Positions 17,677-26,684 of a stretch of DNA of 64,000 nucleotides are shown in pieces. Origin of the DNA: Flectobacillus sp. BAB-3569 (GTDB lineage: Bacteria; Bacteroidota; Bacteroidia; Cytophagales; Spirosomataceae). The stretch is from NCBI RefSeq assembly GCF_002270355.1, contig NZ_NJFZ01000006.1:1-64000 (forward strand), written 5' to 3'. The position numbers and the translations under genes were made by a program. The first letter of the stretch is position 1, and each line of letters begins with the position of its first letter. Below the pieces are notes generated by a model. It did no database searches and was not told the DNA's origin. It saw only the letters and a program-made list of their open reading frames with translations.

Positions 17677-18204
17677 ATGTTTAAATTAGATCCTAATAAA
17701 GAATATCCTAAAAAGTTGCATTCGAAATCACTTATCCGTTTTCAAGATTGTGATCCATTGAAGCATCTTAACAATGCTAAATATTTCGATTATTTCTTCA
17801 ACGCTCGCGAAGACCACGTAGCCGAGGTTTATAACTTTGATTATAATGACTATTTCGAAAATAATCATACTTCTTGGGTCGTTTACAATCACCAAATAGG
17901 CTATGTTTCGTCGGCAAGAGTGAGTGAATGGGTAACAATTATTTCATCGACTGTCTATTACAATGAGGATACTTTAGTGACAGAATATGTCATGACAGAT
18001 GAACATTTGCAGGTATTGAAGGCTGTTTTGTGGACAACTTCAAAATATATTGATGTACGTACTGGCAAGAAAACGCCTCATCCACCAGAGGTAATGGAGT
18101 TTTTTGATAAAGTGTGTCTTGAGGGAATAGATTTTGAACACACGTCGTTCAATGCTCGAATCAAAGTGATTAAACAAGAGCTGAAGGAAGGAAAGTTTGT
18201 GTAG
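17677..18204 (+). CDS. Acyl-CoA thioesterase, hotdog fold (4HBT family)
   Basis: The 175-residue protein has a single hotdog domain with the active-site motif RFQDCDPLKHLNNAKYFDYF (residues 21-40; Asp24 and Asp26 candidates), like the YbgC/4-hydroxybenzoyl-CoA thioesterase group. These enzymes hydrolyse acyl-CoA thioesters in the cytoplasm. The substrate chain length cannot be told from sequence. It follows nuoD by 58 bases on the same strand and may be cotranscribed. Confidence 0.85.
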   Translation: MFKLDPNKEYPKKLHSKSLIRFQDCDPLKHLNNAKYFDYFFNAREDHVAEVYNFDYNDYFENNHTSWVVYNHQIGYVSSARVSEWVTIISSTVYYNEDTLVTEYVMTDEHLQVLKAVLWTTSKYIDVRTGKKTPHPPEVMEFFDKVCLEGIDFEHTSFNARIKVIKQELKEGKFV

Positions 18205-18324
18205 TGAAATCATGAGTTGTTCGTACACTTTTAGAGAAAATCCAAAATTGTAGGCGCTATTCTAAATTGCTGAAGCAATATCAATCAAAATAATTCCTTT
18301 TGCTAAAAAACGCTTAATTGAATT

Positions 18325-18846
18325 ATGAAAAAAATCGCTTTCTTATTTATTGCATTGTTAACTTTTGTGGTGAAAGGTATCGCCCAAGACCGCTTGAAAT
18401 CGCTCACTGAAGAGCGTCAGGTTTTGTATAGTAAATTCAAAGAGTCAGAGAGCCAGTCTTCAGGGATTTTTGGGAATCGTACCAAAGATGATATGCAAAG
18501 CTCAATCGAAGCTTTGAAGGAGATTATGGCGAAGGACAATGAGATTTTAGACGAGCTGAATAATCTTAGCGAAAAATCAAAATCAGATTTTACTGAACAA
18601 TATAATGATTTGATTCAACAGAATAATGAGCTTCGAGAAAAGAATCGGGAGCTCAGCGAACTGTCTGAACGCCACAAAGGATGGTCAAAAGAAAACCATA
18701 CTATTTTGGAATCAGTAGAAGAGGAAAAGACTTTTACCCTATCGATATCGGTAGTTGTAGCTTTTTTGTTGATTGTTTATGTGATTAAATTTTATGCACT
18801 AAAGTCGAAATACAACGAATTGAAGAAACAACAACGCTTAGAATAG
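18325..18846 (+). CDS. Uncharacterised coiled-coil protein with signal and C-terminal membrane segment
   Basis: The 173-residue product has an N-terminal signal peptide (MKKIAFLFIALLTFVVKGIA), a long charged helical region (about residues 25-125) rich in Glu, Lys and Asn with heptad-like spacing (EQYNDLIQQNNELREKNREL), a membrane helix TLSISVVVAFLLIVYVIKFY (about 136-157), and a basic tail. It probably projects a periplasmic coiled coil from the inner membrane. No family is recognised. Its last nine bases overlap the convergent gene at 18838. Confidence 0.6.
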   Translation: MKKIAFLFIALLTFVVKGIAQDRLKSLTEERQVLYSKFKESESQSSGIFGNRTKDDMQSSIEALKEIMAKDNEILDELNNLSEKSKSDFTEQYNDLIQQNNELREKNRELSELSERHKGWSKENHTILESVEEEKTFTLSISVVVAFLLIVYVIKFYALKSKYNELKKQQRLE

Positions 18847-19344
18847 TTTTTTCCAACCGTAGCGAATTGCCAATAGCAGCATAATAAATCCGACTATGAT
18901 ATACTGAAATGGAACGTAGGTAATAGCATAAATTCGTAGTCGGTCTACAAACCATAAAATCCCAATAAGTGCTGTTAGAATAGTCATAAATCCAGATAAC
19001 CTACCAAGTTCAGGAACCGCCTCAAAAGGAATTTTCCACTTGATGAGCATCAGCGTGATAGCCATAGAAACAATGGGTAAAATCTGAATAATGAGGTTCA
19101 TTTGCCAAATGCTTTGACGTTCGAACAAAAAGAGATAAACATCTAAAGTCAAGGCAAATATCCCTGGGATACCAATCATATAAGCCAATACCATATAGCT
19201 ATATCGAACCAGAACCGAAGGTCCGTTAACTGGATTCGTTTGCCACAATCCTATCAAAAATGTAATAGCAGGCACAAGTAGTAAGTAATACAAAAGCGAA
19301 TAAGGATTTTGACTAATACTGTCAAATAGTTGTTGCAAGGTCAT
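18838..19344 (-). CDS. Uncharacterised multi-pass membrane protein
   Basis: The 168-residue product has about five hydrophobic segments, including SLLYYLLLVPAITFLIGLW, YMVLAYMIGIPGIFALTLDV, IIQILPIVSMAITLMLIKWK, GFMTILTALIGILWFVDRL and IIVGFIMLLLAIRYGWKKLF. It is a small inner-membrane protein without recognisable catalytic motifs. It lies 36 bases downstream of recQ on the same strand and may be cotranscribed with it. Function unknown. Confidence 0.65.
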   Translation of the reverse strand: MTLQQLFDSISQNPYSLLYYLLLVPAITFLIGLWQTNPVNGPSVLVRYSYMVLAYMIGIPGIFALTLDVYLFLFERQSIWQMNLIIQILPIVSMAITLMLIKWKIPFEAVPELGRLSGFMTILTALIGILWFVDRLRIYAITYVPFQYIIVGFIMLLLAIRYGWKKLF

Positions 19345-19380
19345 GGGTTTTCTGGTAAAGGGAAAAGAAAAAATGAAAAG

Positions 19381-21300
19381 CTAAATCGTTAAATTTCCTT
19401 CCGAATCTACTCTAATTTGCTGATTTTCTATCATTTCTCGTACAATTGCTTTAAAAAAATCAGCATTGTTGGGCTGCATTATTTTGAGTAATAATTCAGG
19501 CGACATACTACCATTGTTTAACAAAGCTTTTACTTTTTCTTGTGTTTGAAACTTGTATTGAAGCTCTTGCTGATAAGTCCCTTCTTCTCGTTTTTTCTTA
19601 ATACAAACATCACAAACACCGCAAGTAGCGTCGGTATGCTCGTCGAAATATTCCAAAAGCAGTTGCGTTCTACAGCGTTTTTGGTGCTCGATATAATGTT
19701 TTACAGCTAGGGCTTTTTGCACATCATACACACGTCGTTGTTCAATATCCTGAACTTGCAAAGGCAATTGTTGTGCATCAAATCGACCTGTCAAAAATGT
19801 GAGTTGCGGTTTATCCTTGTGTTTGTCATATTGAATAATTTCAAACTTTTCGAGATTAGATAAAAGCAATTCTACCTCAGTTTGAGGAGCAGAAAACACT
19901 TTTGAAATGGTAGCCTCCGATATATTCAGATAACCTGTAAAAAGCTCTCCTCCGTACATTCGTAAGAGTAATTTTACAAAAGTATCATATTTCGGATTCC
20001 GTAATTGAAAATCATATAATTGACGATTATCTACCGAAAAAGTAATACGAGAAGGATGGTGAACCGCTTCAGAGAGCGTAATAAATCCTTGGTTTTCTAA
20101 AATTTTTAGGGCAAAATAAGTGTCGGGTGAAGGCAAATCAAATCGTTGTTGGAAGGTCGATAAGTCCAAATCGTAGCAAGCAAATTCGCCAGCGCCTACT
20201 GCCAATTGAAAGTAATTACCCAAACATTGATATACCCTTCTTATCAACGGGATAGGAGGATATTTCTGCGCAGTATTTACTTCTAAATTTTGAATATCTA
20301 CTTGATCATACAACACCGTCGCAAAGGCTTTTTGACCATCTCGTCCTGCACGACCAGCTTCCTGATAATAGGCTTCGAGTGTTTCGGGTAAGTCTAAATG
20401 AACTACCAATCGTACATCGGGTTTGTCAATTCCCATGCCGAAGGCATTGGTCGCCACCATCACACGAACCTGATTTTTAATCCATTGTTCTTGCCTTTGA
20501 CTACGTTCTTGCGCATTGATTCCTGCATGATAAAAGGTCGCAGATATACCAGATTTTTGAAGAAATTGAGCTACCTCTTGCGTTTTCCGACGATTACGGA
20601 CATATACGATGGCCGTTCCTGCCACTTTTTGGAGCATAGCTACCAGACGTGCTATTTTGTTTTCTTCATAAAGCGTAGAATAGGACAAATTAGCTCTGGC
20701 AAAACTCTGCTGAAACACCTGAGGGTTTTGCATGGCAAGCTTCGCCAAAATATCTGTTTTGACTTCTTTTGTCGCTGTGGCGGTCAAGGCAATAGTACGA
20801 AGTGTGGGGAATAACTGTCGAAATTCCGCTATTTTCAAATAAGGAGGTCTAAAATCATAGCCCCATTGCGAAATACAGTGTGCTTCGTCGATAGCTAGTA
20901 AACATAACTTCATGGCCTTGACTCTTTCGAGAAAAAGCGAAGTCTGTAGTCTTTCTGGAGAAATATACAAAAACTTTACATCGCCATAAATACAATTATC
21001 CAATGCAATATCTATTTGATTTCGGTGCATCCCAGCATATATCGCCACCGCCGAAATACCTCTTCGGCGCAATTGTGCTACTTGGTCTTGCATCAAAGCA
21101 ATCAATGGCGTTATGACCAAACATACGCCTTCCATCGCCATGGCAGGAACCTGAAAGCAAATAGATTTTCCGCCTCCTGTAGGCAACAATGCCAAGGTAT
21201 CACTACCATTCAAGACTGACTGAATAATGTCTTCTTGTAAAGGACGAAAAGAGCTATAGCCCCAATATTGTTGTAATATTTGATGTATCGGATATTGCAT
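19381..21300 (-). CDS. recQ: RecQ family ATP-dependent DNA helicase
   Basis: The 639-residue helicase unwinds DNA 3' to 5' in recombination and repair. Motif 0 YWGYSSFRPLQEDII, motif I LLPTGGGKSICFQ, motif II AIDEAHCISQWGYDFRP, motif III ALTATAT, and motifs V-VI ATNAFGMGIDKPDVR and YYQEAGRAGRDG are all present. The RecQ-Ct zinc-binding region has CRTQLLLEYF and CGVCDVCIKK (about residues 542-570). A weak HRDC-like tail replaces the usual full HRDC domain. Two RecQ types are usual in Bacteroidota; this shorter one resembles the secondary type. A TACTTTTG -7-like element lies upstream at 21343-21350 on the minus strand. Confidence 0.93.
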   Translation of the reverse strand: MQYPIHQILQQYWGYSSFRPLQEDIIQSVLNGSDTLALLPTGGGKSICFQVPAMAMEGVCLVITPLIALMQDQVAQLRRRGISAVAIYAGMHRNQIDIALDNCIYGDVKFLYISPERLQTSLFLERVKAMKLCLLAIDEAHCISQWGYDFRPPYLKIAEFRQLFPTLRTIALTATATKEVKTDILAKLAMQNPQVFQQSFARANLSYSTLYEENKIARLVAMLQKVAGTAIVYVRNRRKTQEVAQFLQKSGISATFYHAGINAQERSQRQEQWIKNQVRVMVATNAFGMGIDKPDVRLVVHLDLPETLEAYYQEAGRAGRDGQKAFATVLYDQVDIQNLEVNTAQKYPPIPLIRRVYQCLGNYFQLAVGAGEFACYDLDLSTFQQRFDLPSPDTYFALKILENQGFITLSEAVHHPSRITFSVDNRQLYDFQLRNPKYDTFVKLLLRMYGGELFTGYLNISEATISKVFSAPQTEVELLLSNLEKFEIIQYDKHKDKPQLTFLTGRFDAQQLPLQVQDIEQRRVYDVQKALAVKHYIEHQKRCRTQLLLEYFDEHTDATCGVCDVCIKKKREEGTYQQELQYKFQTQEKVKALLNNGSMSPELLLKIMQPNNADFFKAIVREMIENQQIRVDSEGNLTI

Positions 21301-21536
21301 TCGTAAAAGCAGGTGTCAGATGTTGATAGTGGATAACTTCAGCAAAAGTATAGTTACCGTAGCCAAATGTCAAGTTTCGCTCGTATATCCAAGACTGTAG
21401 CAAAGACAGAAAGAAGTATCTGTTTTTTTCTTATATTTAAACTTTCTAAAAAGTGTTATTAACCAATCGTATTTCTGATATAGGAGGATATTAAATTCGA
21501 AAATTTCTGTCTCCATTTTATTTTTAACAACAAACT

Positions 21537-22841
21537 ATGAAAAAACGCTCAATAGTAGGATTTGTGATAGGATGTGTCGTTAGCTTGACAGCATGTCAGA
21601 CTAGCAAGTTGAGTAGCAAAAAGTTAGGAAAGTTATTATCCGAGTCTAGTACATTTTCGCAAAATCATACAGGTTTTGTTTTATATGATTTGTCTGAGCA
21701 AAAGGAGATTTTCAACTATCAAGGAAACCGCTATTTTCAACCTGCTTCTAATACCAAAATCTTAACCTATTATGTAAGTCAGCGTACTTTGGGCGATTCG
21801 TTACCTGCCTTAAAATATGTCACCAATGCCGATTCTTTGATTATTTGGGGCACGGGAGATCCTAGCTTTTTGAGTCCGAGTATGCCAGCCTCTAAAGTGT
21901 TAGATTTCTTGAAAAATAGTCCACAAAAAATCTATTTTTCAGCCAATAACTTTACAGGGAAACACTATGGTCCGGGTTGGGCATGGGATGACTATAATGA
22001 TGATTATGCTTCTGAAATTACGCCATTACCAATTCATGGCAATGTAGTGGGCTTTAAGGCAAATGGGAATAGTTTGATAGCCAATCCTGCCTATTTTCAG
22101 GATAAAATCGTAAGCGTCAAAAGTGCTAATAATTTTGGTGTAACTCGTGTAGAATCGAATAACACTTTTGAAATACCTCAAGGAAAAGCTCCCAAGGCTA
22201 ATTTTGAACAGGAAGTACCCTTCAAAACATCGAATAAACTAACGACAGAACTATTAGCCAGTGTTGTAGGAAAACCCGTAACGCTGATTGATGCCCCGCT
22301 ACGTTCCAGTGCCAAAACATTGATGAGCTTGCCTGTAGATACGGTTTTTGCCAGAATGCTTCATGTAAGTGATAATATGATGGCAGAGCATTTGATGCTG
22401 ATGTGTGGACAAATTTTGGCAGGAGAATTAAATGTGAAAAAAGGGATAGAAAAAGCTAAAACTAATTATTTGAATACACTGCCCGATGCCATTACATGGG
22501 TAGACGGTTCGGGGCTTTCGAGATACAACATGATTACGCCAAGAGATTTGGTAATGGTTTTGCGCCAGATGTATCAAGAAGTACCGCAGGAAAAATTGTT
22601 TAAAGTCCTTCCAGCCGTAGGACAATCTGGTACGCTCAAATCGCTGATGCCTAAAACAGATAAACCTTTTATTTTCGCCAAATCGGGCTCTTTTAGCAAT
22701 AATTATAACCTGAGTGGATATTTGGTTACCAAGCAAGGAAAGGTATTATGCTTTTCTTTGATGAATAACAATTTTGTAAAACCAATGTCGGAGATTCGTA
22801 AAGAAGTGGTGAAAATTTTAACAGAAATTTACCAATATTAA
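21537..22841 (+). CDS. dacB: D-alanyl-D-alanine carboxypeptidase/endopeptidase, PBP4 (S13) family
   Basis: The 434-residue protein starts with a lipoprotein signal (lipobox SLTAC, Cys20). The S13 catalytic motifs are present in order: SxxK as PASNTKIL (Ser71, Lys74), SxN in HVSDNMMAEHL (near 278), and KSG in FAKSGSFSNNYNLSGYL (near 385) in place of KTG. It cleaves D-Ala-D-Ala or cross-bridges in periplasmic peptidoglycan. The protein is shorter than E. coli PBP4, mainly in the insert between motifs 1 and 2. It is a single-gene unit. Confidence 0.88.
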   Translation: MKKRSIVGFVIGCVVSLTACQTSKLSSKKLGKLLSESSTFSQNHTGFVLYDLSEQKEIFNYQGNRYFQPASNTKILTYYVSQRTLGDSLPALKYVTNADSLIIWGTGDPSFLSPSMPASKVLDFLKNSPQKIYFSANNFTGKHYGPGWAWDDYNDDYASEITPLPIHGNVVGFKANGNSLIANPAYFQDKIVSVKSANNFGVTRVESNNTFEIPQGKAPKANFEQEVPFKTSNKLTTELLASVVGKPVTLIDAPLRSSAKTLMSLPVDTVFARMLHVSDNMMAEHLMLMCGQILAGELNVKKGIEKAKTNYLNTLPDAITWVDGSGLSRYNMITPRDLVMVLRQMYQEVPQEKLFKVLPAVGQSGTLKSLMPKTDKPFIFAKSGSFSNNYNLSGYLVTKQGKVLCFSLMNNNFVKPMSEIRKEVVKILTEIYQY

Positions 22842-23107
22842 AGCTACTTGTGACTCGGGTATTTTCGTTATCGGTGAATAAATTCACCCGCTAAGTGGAA
22901 TCATTTGACAAGAACAGGTCATATTATCAATACTGATGTAAGACTTGTGTTGGTAGTCAAAATAAGTGTTTTTTCTCAAAATCATAAGGTTTAAATAGCT
23001 GTAATCTAGGTTATTAACGGGTACACTATTAACTAATAACGTTTTCCTACTTACCGCTCTAATAACGGATATACAATTTATAGGCAACTTTCTAAAGACT
23101 AACTACT

Positions 23108-23905
23108 ATGAAAAAATGGATTATTGTGCTTCTTGTCTTATGTGTGAGCCAACAACTTTTAGCTCAGGAAACGCTCTATTTCAATCCTATTTATGTGCCT
23201 TACGCCGATACAACCTTAGTGTTTACGCCAAAGGAATATACTCGAAATACCACAAAGCGTTTTCCTATGGTATATCTTCTACATGAGCAAGGAGGGAACT
23301 TTAAACAATGGAGTAATTTTCTGAATGTACAAAAATATGCCGACGCCTATGGGTTTGTCATTGTTTGTCCCGACGGCTTGAATGATTCGTGGTATATCAA
23401 TAGCCCTCGGAAAGCGACTAGTAAGTTTGAAGATTTTTTCTTCAAAGACTTACATACAACCATGATGGAAAAATACCGAATAGATACTGATCAAGTGTTT
23501 ATCACTGGCGTAGGTATGGGTGGTTTTGGCGCAATGTATTTATTTTTGAAGAAACCAGATATATTCCGTTCTGTAGGGAGTTGTGCAGGTATTTTGGATA
23601 TGCAAAACGAGGTAGACAATGCTCGGTTGAGAACGTTGTTGGGCAATACAGATTTTGAAACCTTACGTAACCTATCGATTATGAGCAATATTGGTAAGTT
23701 TGTAAGTACTCAAAAAGAAATCATTTTTGACTGTGGTATCGATGATCCTCAATATGAAAATACCAATTTTTTTAAAAAACGTTGTGATGAATTACGTATC
23801 CGAGCAACCTATGTATCTCAACCCGGCAAACACGATAGAAGCTATTTCCAAAAAGCCATCCGCTGGCATTTTGATTTTTTCAAAAGACTCGCAAAAGACA
23901 ACTAG
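23108..23905 (+). CDS. Esterase-fold (EstD/FrsA-type) secreted protein lacking the catalytic serine
   Basis: The 265-residue protein has a signal peptide (ending LLAQ, residue 20) and an alpha/beta hydrolase core of the putative esterase family (PMVYLLHEQGGNFKQW, FVIVCPDGLNDSWY). In active members the nucleophile elbow reads G-x-S-M-G-G. Here it reads TGVGMGGFGAM, so the Ser position is Gly136 (codon GGT at 23513). The acid (CGIDD, Asp212 or Asp213) and His242 (PGKHDRSYF) remain. It is probably a non-hydrolytic pseudo-enzyme or binding protein, or it uses another nucleophile. Its stop codon abuts the 228-bp family A repeat. Confidence 0.82.
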   Translation: MKKWIIVLLVLCVSQQLLAQETLYFNPIYVPYADTTLVFTPKEYTRNTTKRFPMVYLLHEQGGNFKQWSNFLNVQKYADAYGFVIVCPDGLNDSWYINSPRKATSKFEDFFFKDLHTTMMEKYRIDTDQVFITGVGMGGFGAMYLFLKKPDIFRSVGSCAGILDMQNEVDNARLRTLLGNTDFETLRNLSIMSNIGKFVSTQKEIIFDCGIDDPQYENTNFFKKRCDELRIRATYVSQPGKHDRSYFQKAIRWHFDFFKRLAKDN

Positions 23906-23907
23906 TT

Positions 23908-24135
23908 GAGTGATGAGTTTTGAGTTTTGAGTGAGGAGTTAGGAAGGATTGGGGGGGGCGGATGTTGGATTGCGGAAGTGTAATCTACTTTCTTCTAGAT
24001 ATTTTGCAATATTTCCGAAAGCAGCAATCCCAAATCCGAAATTGTTTGACAATCAAGTACTTTTTTGTCTAAAACTCAGGGCAACCTATTTTAGGCAAGG
24101 ACAACTCCGCACTCAAAACTCAAAACTCATCACTC
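23908..24135. repeat. Family A repeat unit with 33-bp terminal inverted repeats (MITE-like)
   Basis: The left end (23908-23940) and right end (24103-24135) are inverted repeats of 33 bases with a single mismatch, starting GAGTGATGAGTTTTGAG. Inside, GGATTGCGGAA near 23968 is mirrored by TTCCGAA and GCAATCC near 24014-24030, so the whole unit can fold into one long hairpin. It has no ORF. It fills the gap between two convergent genes almost exactly: two bases after the esterase stop and directly touching the fabG stop. The inner CTCAGGGCAACCTATTTTAG block recurs at 26543-26561. Confidence 0.85.
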
Positions 24136-24873
24136 CTAAGAGGCTTGTCCTCCGTTTACGCCTAATACTTGACCGTTTACGAAGCTGGCTTCTTCTGAAG
24201 CTAAATATAGATAGGCATAAGCAATATCCTTTGGATCTCCCATGCGTTTGAGTGGGATTTGACTAATCATGGCTTTTTGAACTTCTTCGGGCATAGCTTC
24301 TGTCATTTCTGTTCTGATAAAACCTGGCGCTACAGCATTGGAGGTTATACCATGCTTTGCCAATTCTTTTGCCCAAGTTTTTACCATCCCAATTAAGCCC
24401 GCTTTGGCTGCAACATAATTGGTTTGACCAAAATTGCCATGTACCCCCACGATTGAGGAGGTACAAATAATTCTTCCATATTGTTTTTCGACCATATAAG
24501 GCGCTACGGCTTTGGTACAATTAAAAACTCCTGTAAGATTCACATCAATGACCTGTTGCCATTCATCGTGTGACATTTTTAGCAGTGTTTTGTCGCGTGT
24601 AATACCAGCATTATTGATGAGAATATCAATTTTTCCAAAGCGTTCAAAAACCTCCTTTGTTGCGGATTCAATACCACTAACATCCGTTGTGCTTACTTTC
24701 ATAAACTCACAATCATAACCTTGAGCACGTAGATTTGAAGCAGTTTCCTCTCCTAAGTCTAATAAGTCCCAAATAATTACGGTGGCACCTTCCTTACAGA
24801 AAACTTCTGTGGCGGCCTTTCCAATTCCTCTGGCAGCGCCAGTTATAATAGCAACACGATTTTGTAATCTCAT
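24136..24873 (-). CDS. fabG: 3-oxoacyl-[acyl-carrier-protein] reductase
   Basis: The 245-residue short-chain dehydrogenase has the NADP-binding TGAARGIG (residues 11-18), NNAGITRD, and the catalytic Ser-Tyr-Lys of ICTSSIVGVHGNFGQTNYVA then AKAG. The C terminus GQVLGVNGGQAS is typical. It reduces 3-ketoacyl-ACP in fatty acid elongation. It stands alone, not in a fab cluster, so a related role (for example polyester or acetoacetyl-CoA reduction, as in PhaB) is possible. RIxxTSSIVG and GNFGQTNY are in fact common to FabG and PhaB. Confidence 0.85.
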   Translation of the reverse strand: MRLQNRVAIITGAARGIGKAATEVFCKEGATVIIWDLLDLGEETASNLRAQGYDCEFMKVSTTDVSGIESATKEVFERFGKIDILINNAGITRDKTLLKMSHDEWQQVIDVNLTGVFNCTKAVAPYMVEKQYGRIICTSSIVGVHGNFGQTNYVAAKAGLIGMVKTWAKELAKHGITSNAVAPGFIRTEMTEAMPEEVQKAMISQIPLKRMGDPKDIAYAYLYLASEEASFVNGQVLGVNGGQAS

Positions 24874-24940
24874 AGTAAAATAGTTTTAAGTACCTTCTTA
24901 AATTCATAGTTGATAGACAAAGTAGTTAATTTTTTTTACG

Positions 24941-24974
24941 AAAAAAAGCCCCTTGTTTCATAAAACAAGAGGCC
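24941..24974 (-). terminator. Terminator of the outer-membrane protein gene
   Basis: CCTTGTTT pairs with AAACAAG plus GG/CC, with one C-A mismatch; on the minus strand a run of T follows. It lies 110 bases beyond the stop of the 25085-25693 gene. Confidence 0.75.
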
Positions 24975-25084
24975 TAGCCAAATATAAAGAGAATTGCGGA
25001 TTGAGAAATTTAAAGAGATTTGAGAGAGAAGTTTATTAAAGAGTTTTTATCAAAGTATGGATTATAATTCAGAAAGCTAGGTAT

Positions 25085-25693
25085 TTAGTTTTTGCCAAAG
25101 CTAAAGCTAACATATACTTGAGCAGAGGTGTTTTTGATGGTGAGATAGTCAGATAAATTATTGTTACTATCTATTTGGAAATCTTTGTTAACATTGGTCA
25201 AGCCCAATACGTAACGTCCTCCTAAAGCAACTTTATCGGAAACTTTGTATTCCAAGCCACCAGCAAGTCCCAAGTCAATGTCTTTGAAAAGACCGTTGTA
25301 GTTGACTGAGAAAAAACCGTTTCCAATACCAATTTTGGTATTAGTTAAATAGCTTACTTGCGGACCAGCCAACAAAGAAAGTTCTTCGGTAACAGGGAAT
25401 TTCAATAAAATAGGCAAAGAAAGATAGTGCATACCAATCGAGCCTACACTACCAATCTTGAAGCCTTGTTGTGAATAAAAAAGTTCGGGTTGAATTCCTA
25501 TTTTGTCAGAAAGCATTAAATCTTGCAATACAATACCTGCATGAAAACCCGCTTTACCATCGATTATATCAACAGGTTCTGGTGACATGATAGCATCAGA
25601 ATAAGTGAACCCGCCTTTGAAGGCAATTTTTTGAGCATTAGCAAACGATACTACACTTAATACGATAGCTAGGGAAGCAAGTAATTTTTTCAT
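25085..25693 (-). CDS. Outer-membrane beta-barrel protein (OMP_b-brl_2/PorT-like)
   Basis: The 202-residue product has a signal peptide (MKKLLASLAIVLSVVSFANA) and an eight-strand barrel pattern: FKGGFTYSDAI, GFHAGIVLQDLML, IGIQPELFYSQQGFKIG, LSLPILLKFPVTEELSLLAG, and YKVSDKVALGGRYVLGL, ending YVSFSFGKN. This is the common Bacteroidota outer-membrane barrel family that includes PorT. No partner genes of type IX secretion are adjacent, so function is not assigned. Confidence 0.85.
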   Translation of the reverse strand: MKKLLASLAIVLSVVSFANAQKIAFKGGFTYSDAIMSPEPVDIIDGKAGFHAGIVLQDLMLSDKIGIQPELFYSQQGFKIGSVGSIGMHYLSLPILLKFPVTEELSLLAGPQVSYLTNTKIGIGNGFFSVNYNGLFKDIDLGLAGGLEYKVSDKVALGGRYVLGLTNVNKDFQIDSNNNLSDYLTIKNTSAQVYVSFSFGKN

Positions 25694-25821
25694 ATTAGAA
25701 AAGTTAAATTTCTTGAAAGATGCGTTTTATAAATATGTACTTATAACGGCAAAGTGTTCCGAAGGTCTCATAACAAAATGTTAATACTTGTTAAGGTTTT
25801 GTTAATGCTCCGAAAAGAGCA

Positions 25822-25856
25822 ACAAAAAAGGTCTTAGCATTACTTGCTAAGACCTT
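25822..25856 (-). terminator. Terminator of the DUF6249 gene
   Basis: AAGGTCTTAGCA and TGCTAAGACCTT form a perfect 12-bp stem with a 5-base loop, followed on the minus strand by six T. It lies 80 bases beyond the DUF6249 stop. Confidence 0.85.
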
Positions 25857-25935
25857 CATAATCATTTTAATACCGTTTAGAGGCCTAAAATTTTACTTTT
25901 TTTAAAAAAATAAAAAAAATCTGTCCGTATGTCGT

Positions 25936-26349
25936 TTATTCTTCTTTGCGTCCCTGTTTTTCATTAATCTTCATTTGGAGAAAATATGATAACAAAAGTC
26001 CAATTCCACCAAATACAAAAATCATAGAGAAATATGCTACCTCGTCGTCGAAGCCCAAATTTGCTTCAAGGAAATGTCCAATTAATAAGCCTAGACCAAC
26101 ACCAATAGCCACTAAACCCCAACGTAGAGAATTGGCAGGATTAATATTGATAGACTTGCTTGGAGGCATCATTCCTTTGGCAATCATTGCCATTTTTTCG
26201 TCGTTGTCGAATTTTCTTAAAAATACAATCATCGTAAATAAGCCTACTGTACTCACGATTGGGATTAAGAGCGCAACCAATCCTTCTGAAACCATGTCTT
26301 TATAAATGTTTAAGTTGTTAAAATCTGTATACATTTCAGTCACCTTCAT
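25936..26349 (-). CDS. DUF6249-type membrane protein
   Basis: The 137-residue product has an N-terminal membrane segment (VALLIPIVSTVGLFTMIVFL), the cytoplasmic stretch RKFDNDEKMAMIAKGMMPPS that marks this family, two further membrane segments (GLVAIGVGLGLLIGHFLEA, FSMIFVFGGIGLLLSYFLQM), and a basic tail. The start could be ATG at 26349, or MYTDF five codons later. Function is unknown; related genes often sit beside ECF sigma factors, but none is present here. Confidence 0.7.
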   Translation of the reverse strand: MKVTEMYTDFNNLNIYKDMVSEGLVALLIPIVSTVGLFTMIVFLRKFDNDEKMAMIAKGMMPPSKSININPANSLRWGLVAIGVGLGLLIGHFLEANLGFDDEVAYFSMIFVFGGIGLLLSYFLQMKINEKQGRKEE

Positions 26350-26456
26350 TGCTAGCGTCTATGTCGGTGTTTGCTGAATATTTGACTATAGGATGAAGGT
26401 TTCAGAAGAAAGGTTACAGGGGGGAGGAATTTTTTTTGAATTTTAAAGAGCAAATG

Positions 26457-26597
26457 GGGAGTTTTGAGTTTTGAGTGCGGAGTTAGGGAGGATTTGGGAT
26501 GTTGGATTGCAGAATTACAAATTCCTTTTTTTTCTAAAAACTCAGGGCACCCTATTTTAAGCAAAGATAACTCATTACTCAAAATTTCTAACTCCCC
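26457..26597. repeat. Family A repeat unit, shorter variant
   Basis: The left arm GGGGAGTTTTGAGTTTTGAG (26457-) and the right arm ending TTTCTAACTCCCC (26597) are imperfect inverted repeats of 29 bases. Between them, GGATGTTGGATTGC-GAA and CTCAGGGCACCCTATTTTAA match the inner parts of the 23908 unit, while about 85 central bases are missing. Here it lies between divergent genes. An open frame at 26352-26582 is only the translation of this repeat. Confidence 0.75.
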
Positions 26598-26684
26598 CTT
26601 TGTGCCTTTGCCACTGTTGCCTACTGTTCACTTATAAAAATTTAATCTACAAATAATATTGTTTTTTCTGAGAAAATTCTAAAT

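Noticed and set aside
20398-20814. 138-residue plus-strand open frame
   Set aside because: It is antisense to the helicase core of recQ.
26352-26582. 76-residue minus-strand open frame
   Set aside because: It is the translation of the family A repeat unit at 26457-26597.
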